Positions 43,393 through 43,885 of a stretch of DNA of 43,885 nucleotides are shown one piece after another. How positions within the stretch are numbered: position 1 is the stretch's first letter; each line of letters opens with the position of its first letter. This stretch comes from an uncultured Planctomycetaceae bacterium (GTDB taxonomy: Bacteria; Planctomycetota; Planctomycetia; Planctomycetales; Planctomycetaceae): the NCBI GenBank assembly GCA_913031625.1, contig CAJWGB010000016.1:1-43885 (forward strand). The letters are read 5' to 3'. Below the pieces are notes generated by a model. It was given only the letters and a program-made list of their open reading frames with translations. It was not told the origin of the DNA and searched no databases. Position numbers and translations under genes: made by a program.

Positions 43393-43885
43393 CTCGCACC
43401 GTCGTCGAGGCGGCCCAGCGGGTGCCATGCCCCGCCACTGTACAGCCCGAGCTCGTTGCCCTGCTGCTCGGCGAGCTCGATCCAGCGGTAGTACAGATTA
43501 CGATGCAGACGCGCCTGCAAACCATGACGAACGGGCAGCGCCGGCAAGAGATCGCCATCCGGCGTCGCCAGCAGGGACAGCCGGTGTGACACATCCAGCG
43601 GTACGCGGTCACCGCAGGCAGTCACCGCGACCCAGTCGGCACCGACCTGATCGGCATCCGTGACCCATAGCGGTAGATCCTCGACGCGGATACGCAGCTT
43701 CTCTCCCGGCGTCACCAGGTAATAGTCGCCGTCGGCCTCCCGCCGGAGCACGCGGCTCAGCAAGTTGACCAGCGCCGGCCGTCGGATCGGCGTGCCTTCG
43801 TGGATCCACTCGCCGTTGGCCGCGATGCGCAGATCCATTTCGCCGCAGAAAGGCGGATCCCATCGTTCGAGCGGCGGAATGGCTT
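43389..43885 (-). CDS. DUF1285-family protein, 5' end cut by window edge
   Basis: The frame is open to the last base of the window and begins inside the gene: the first readable residues AIPPLERWDPPFCGEMDLRI match the DUF1285 entry segment. Other family features are EGTPIRRPALVNLLSRVL, YYLVTPGEKLRIRVED and, near the end, LGLYSGGAWHPLGRL. The internal ATG at 43838 is not the real start. About 165 residues are visible; full-length members have about 180-190. The function is unknown; the fold is two small beta domains. The style (VRHGLQARLHRNLYYR) is closer to gammaproteobacterial (Halomonas or Pseudomonas) members than to alphaproteobacterial ones, by memory. Its stop TGA overlaps the next ATG. 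Confidence 0.85.
   Translation of the reverse strand, partial: AIPPLERWDPPFCGEMDLRIAANGEWIHEGTPIRRPALVNLLSRVLRREADGDYYLVTPGEKLRIRVEDLPLWVTDADQVGADWVAVTACGDRVPLDVSHRLSLLATPDGDLLPALPVRHGLQARLHRNLYYRWIELAEQQGNELGLYSGGAWHPLGRLDDGAR

Noticed and set aside
1-43885. CRISPR arrays, toxin-antitoxin or known anti-phage systems
   Set aside because: I found no regularly spaced repeats and no gene with nuclease, helicase, reverse transcriptase, TIR or toxin motifs of known defence systems.

Overview
The window reads as DNA from at least two, probably three, unrelated bacteria joined end to end. Positions 1 to about 36,530 look planctomycete (Planctomycetaceae-like, roughly 53-56% GC by eye). Signs are a secreted 3-keto-disaccharide hydrolase-type protein, a neutral ceramidase-like protein, a Tat-exported beta-helix protein, an M56 peptidase fused to a DUF1559 domain and paired with a BlaI repressor, and two huge secreted/membrane proteins of unknown function. 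From about 36,620 to 42,770 the DNA is clearly richer in GC, with strongly GC-ending codons, and its genes are those of Rhodobacteraceae: a VPLPA-CTERM protein, tRNA-Thr(TGT) with encoded CCA, an FbpB-type iron permease, a GapR/DUF2312 protein and a fatty-oxidation dehydrogenase. The last 0.5 kb encodes a DUF1285 protein of gammaproteobacterial appearance. A joined metagenome or single-cell assembly explains this best; lateral transfer is less likely.

Planctomycete part. A small membrane protein and larE (minus) are followed by two translationally coupled giant genes (1,946-13,272). Both products share a recurring N-terminal unit, and the second looks like two ancestral proteins fused. Next come a DUF1080 gene plus an IlvD/Edd-family dehydratase, a lone ABC-2 permease overlapping an MFS gene, and a carbamoyltransferase. 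On the minus strand follow a cupin, a DUF922 putative metalloprotease, prfA and rpmE (separated by a strong terminator), and a beta-helix/phytanoyl-dioxygenase pair overlapping by ATGA. Plus-strand ceramidase-like and PQQ-propeller/EF-hand genes come next, then a minus-strand aldo/keto reductase, the blaI-M56/DUF1559 sensor pair, and an mlaE-mlaF-mlaD lipid transport operon that reaches the first junction.

Alphaproteobacterial part. It starts with an orphan plus-strand hairpin terminator, then the VPLPA-CTERM gene, tRNA-Thr, fbpB-like permease, a divergent degenerate sulfotransferase-like gene, a gapR-like gene, a small membrane protein, and a 3-hydroxyacyl-CoA dehydrogenase. The enoyl-CoA hydratase half of that dehydrogenase is missing and replaced in frame by an unrelated Gly/Ala-rich sequence, which marks the second junction at about 42.77 kb.

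The most interesting biology is the giant paralogous protein pair (1,946-13,272) and the BlaI/M56-DUF1559 sensor. The most important caution is that gene neighbourhoods must not be read across 36.6 kb or 42.77 kb.
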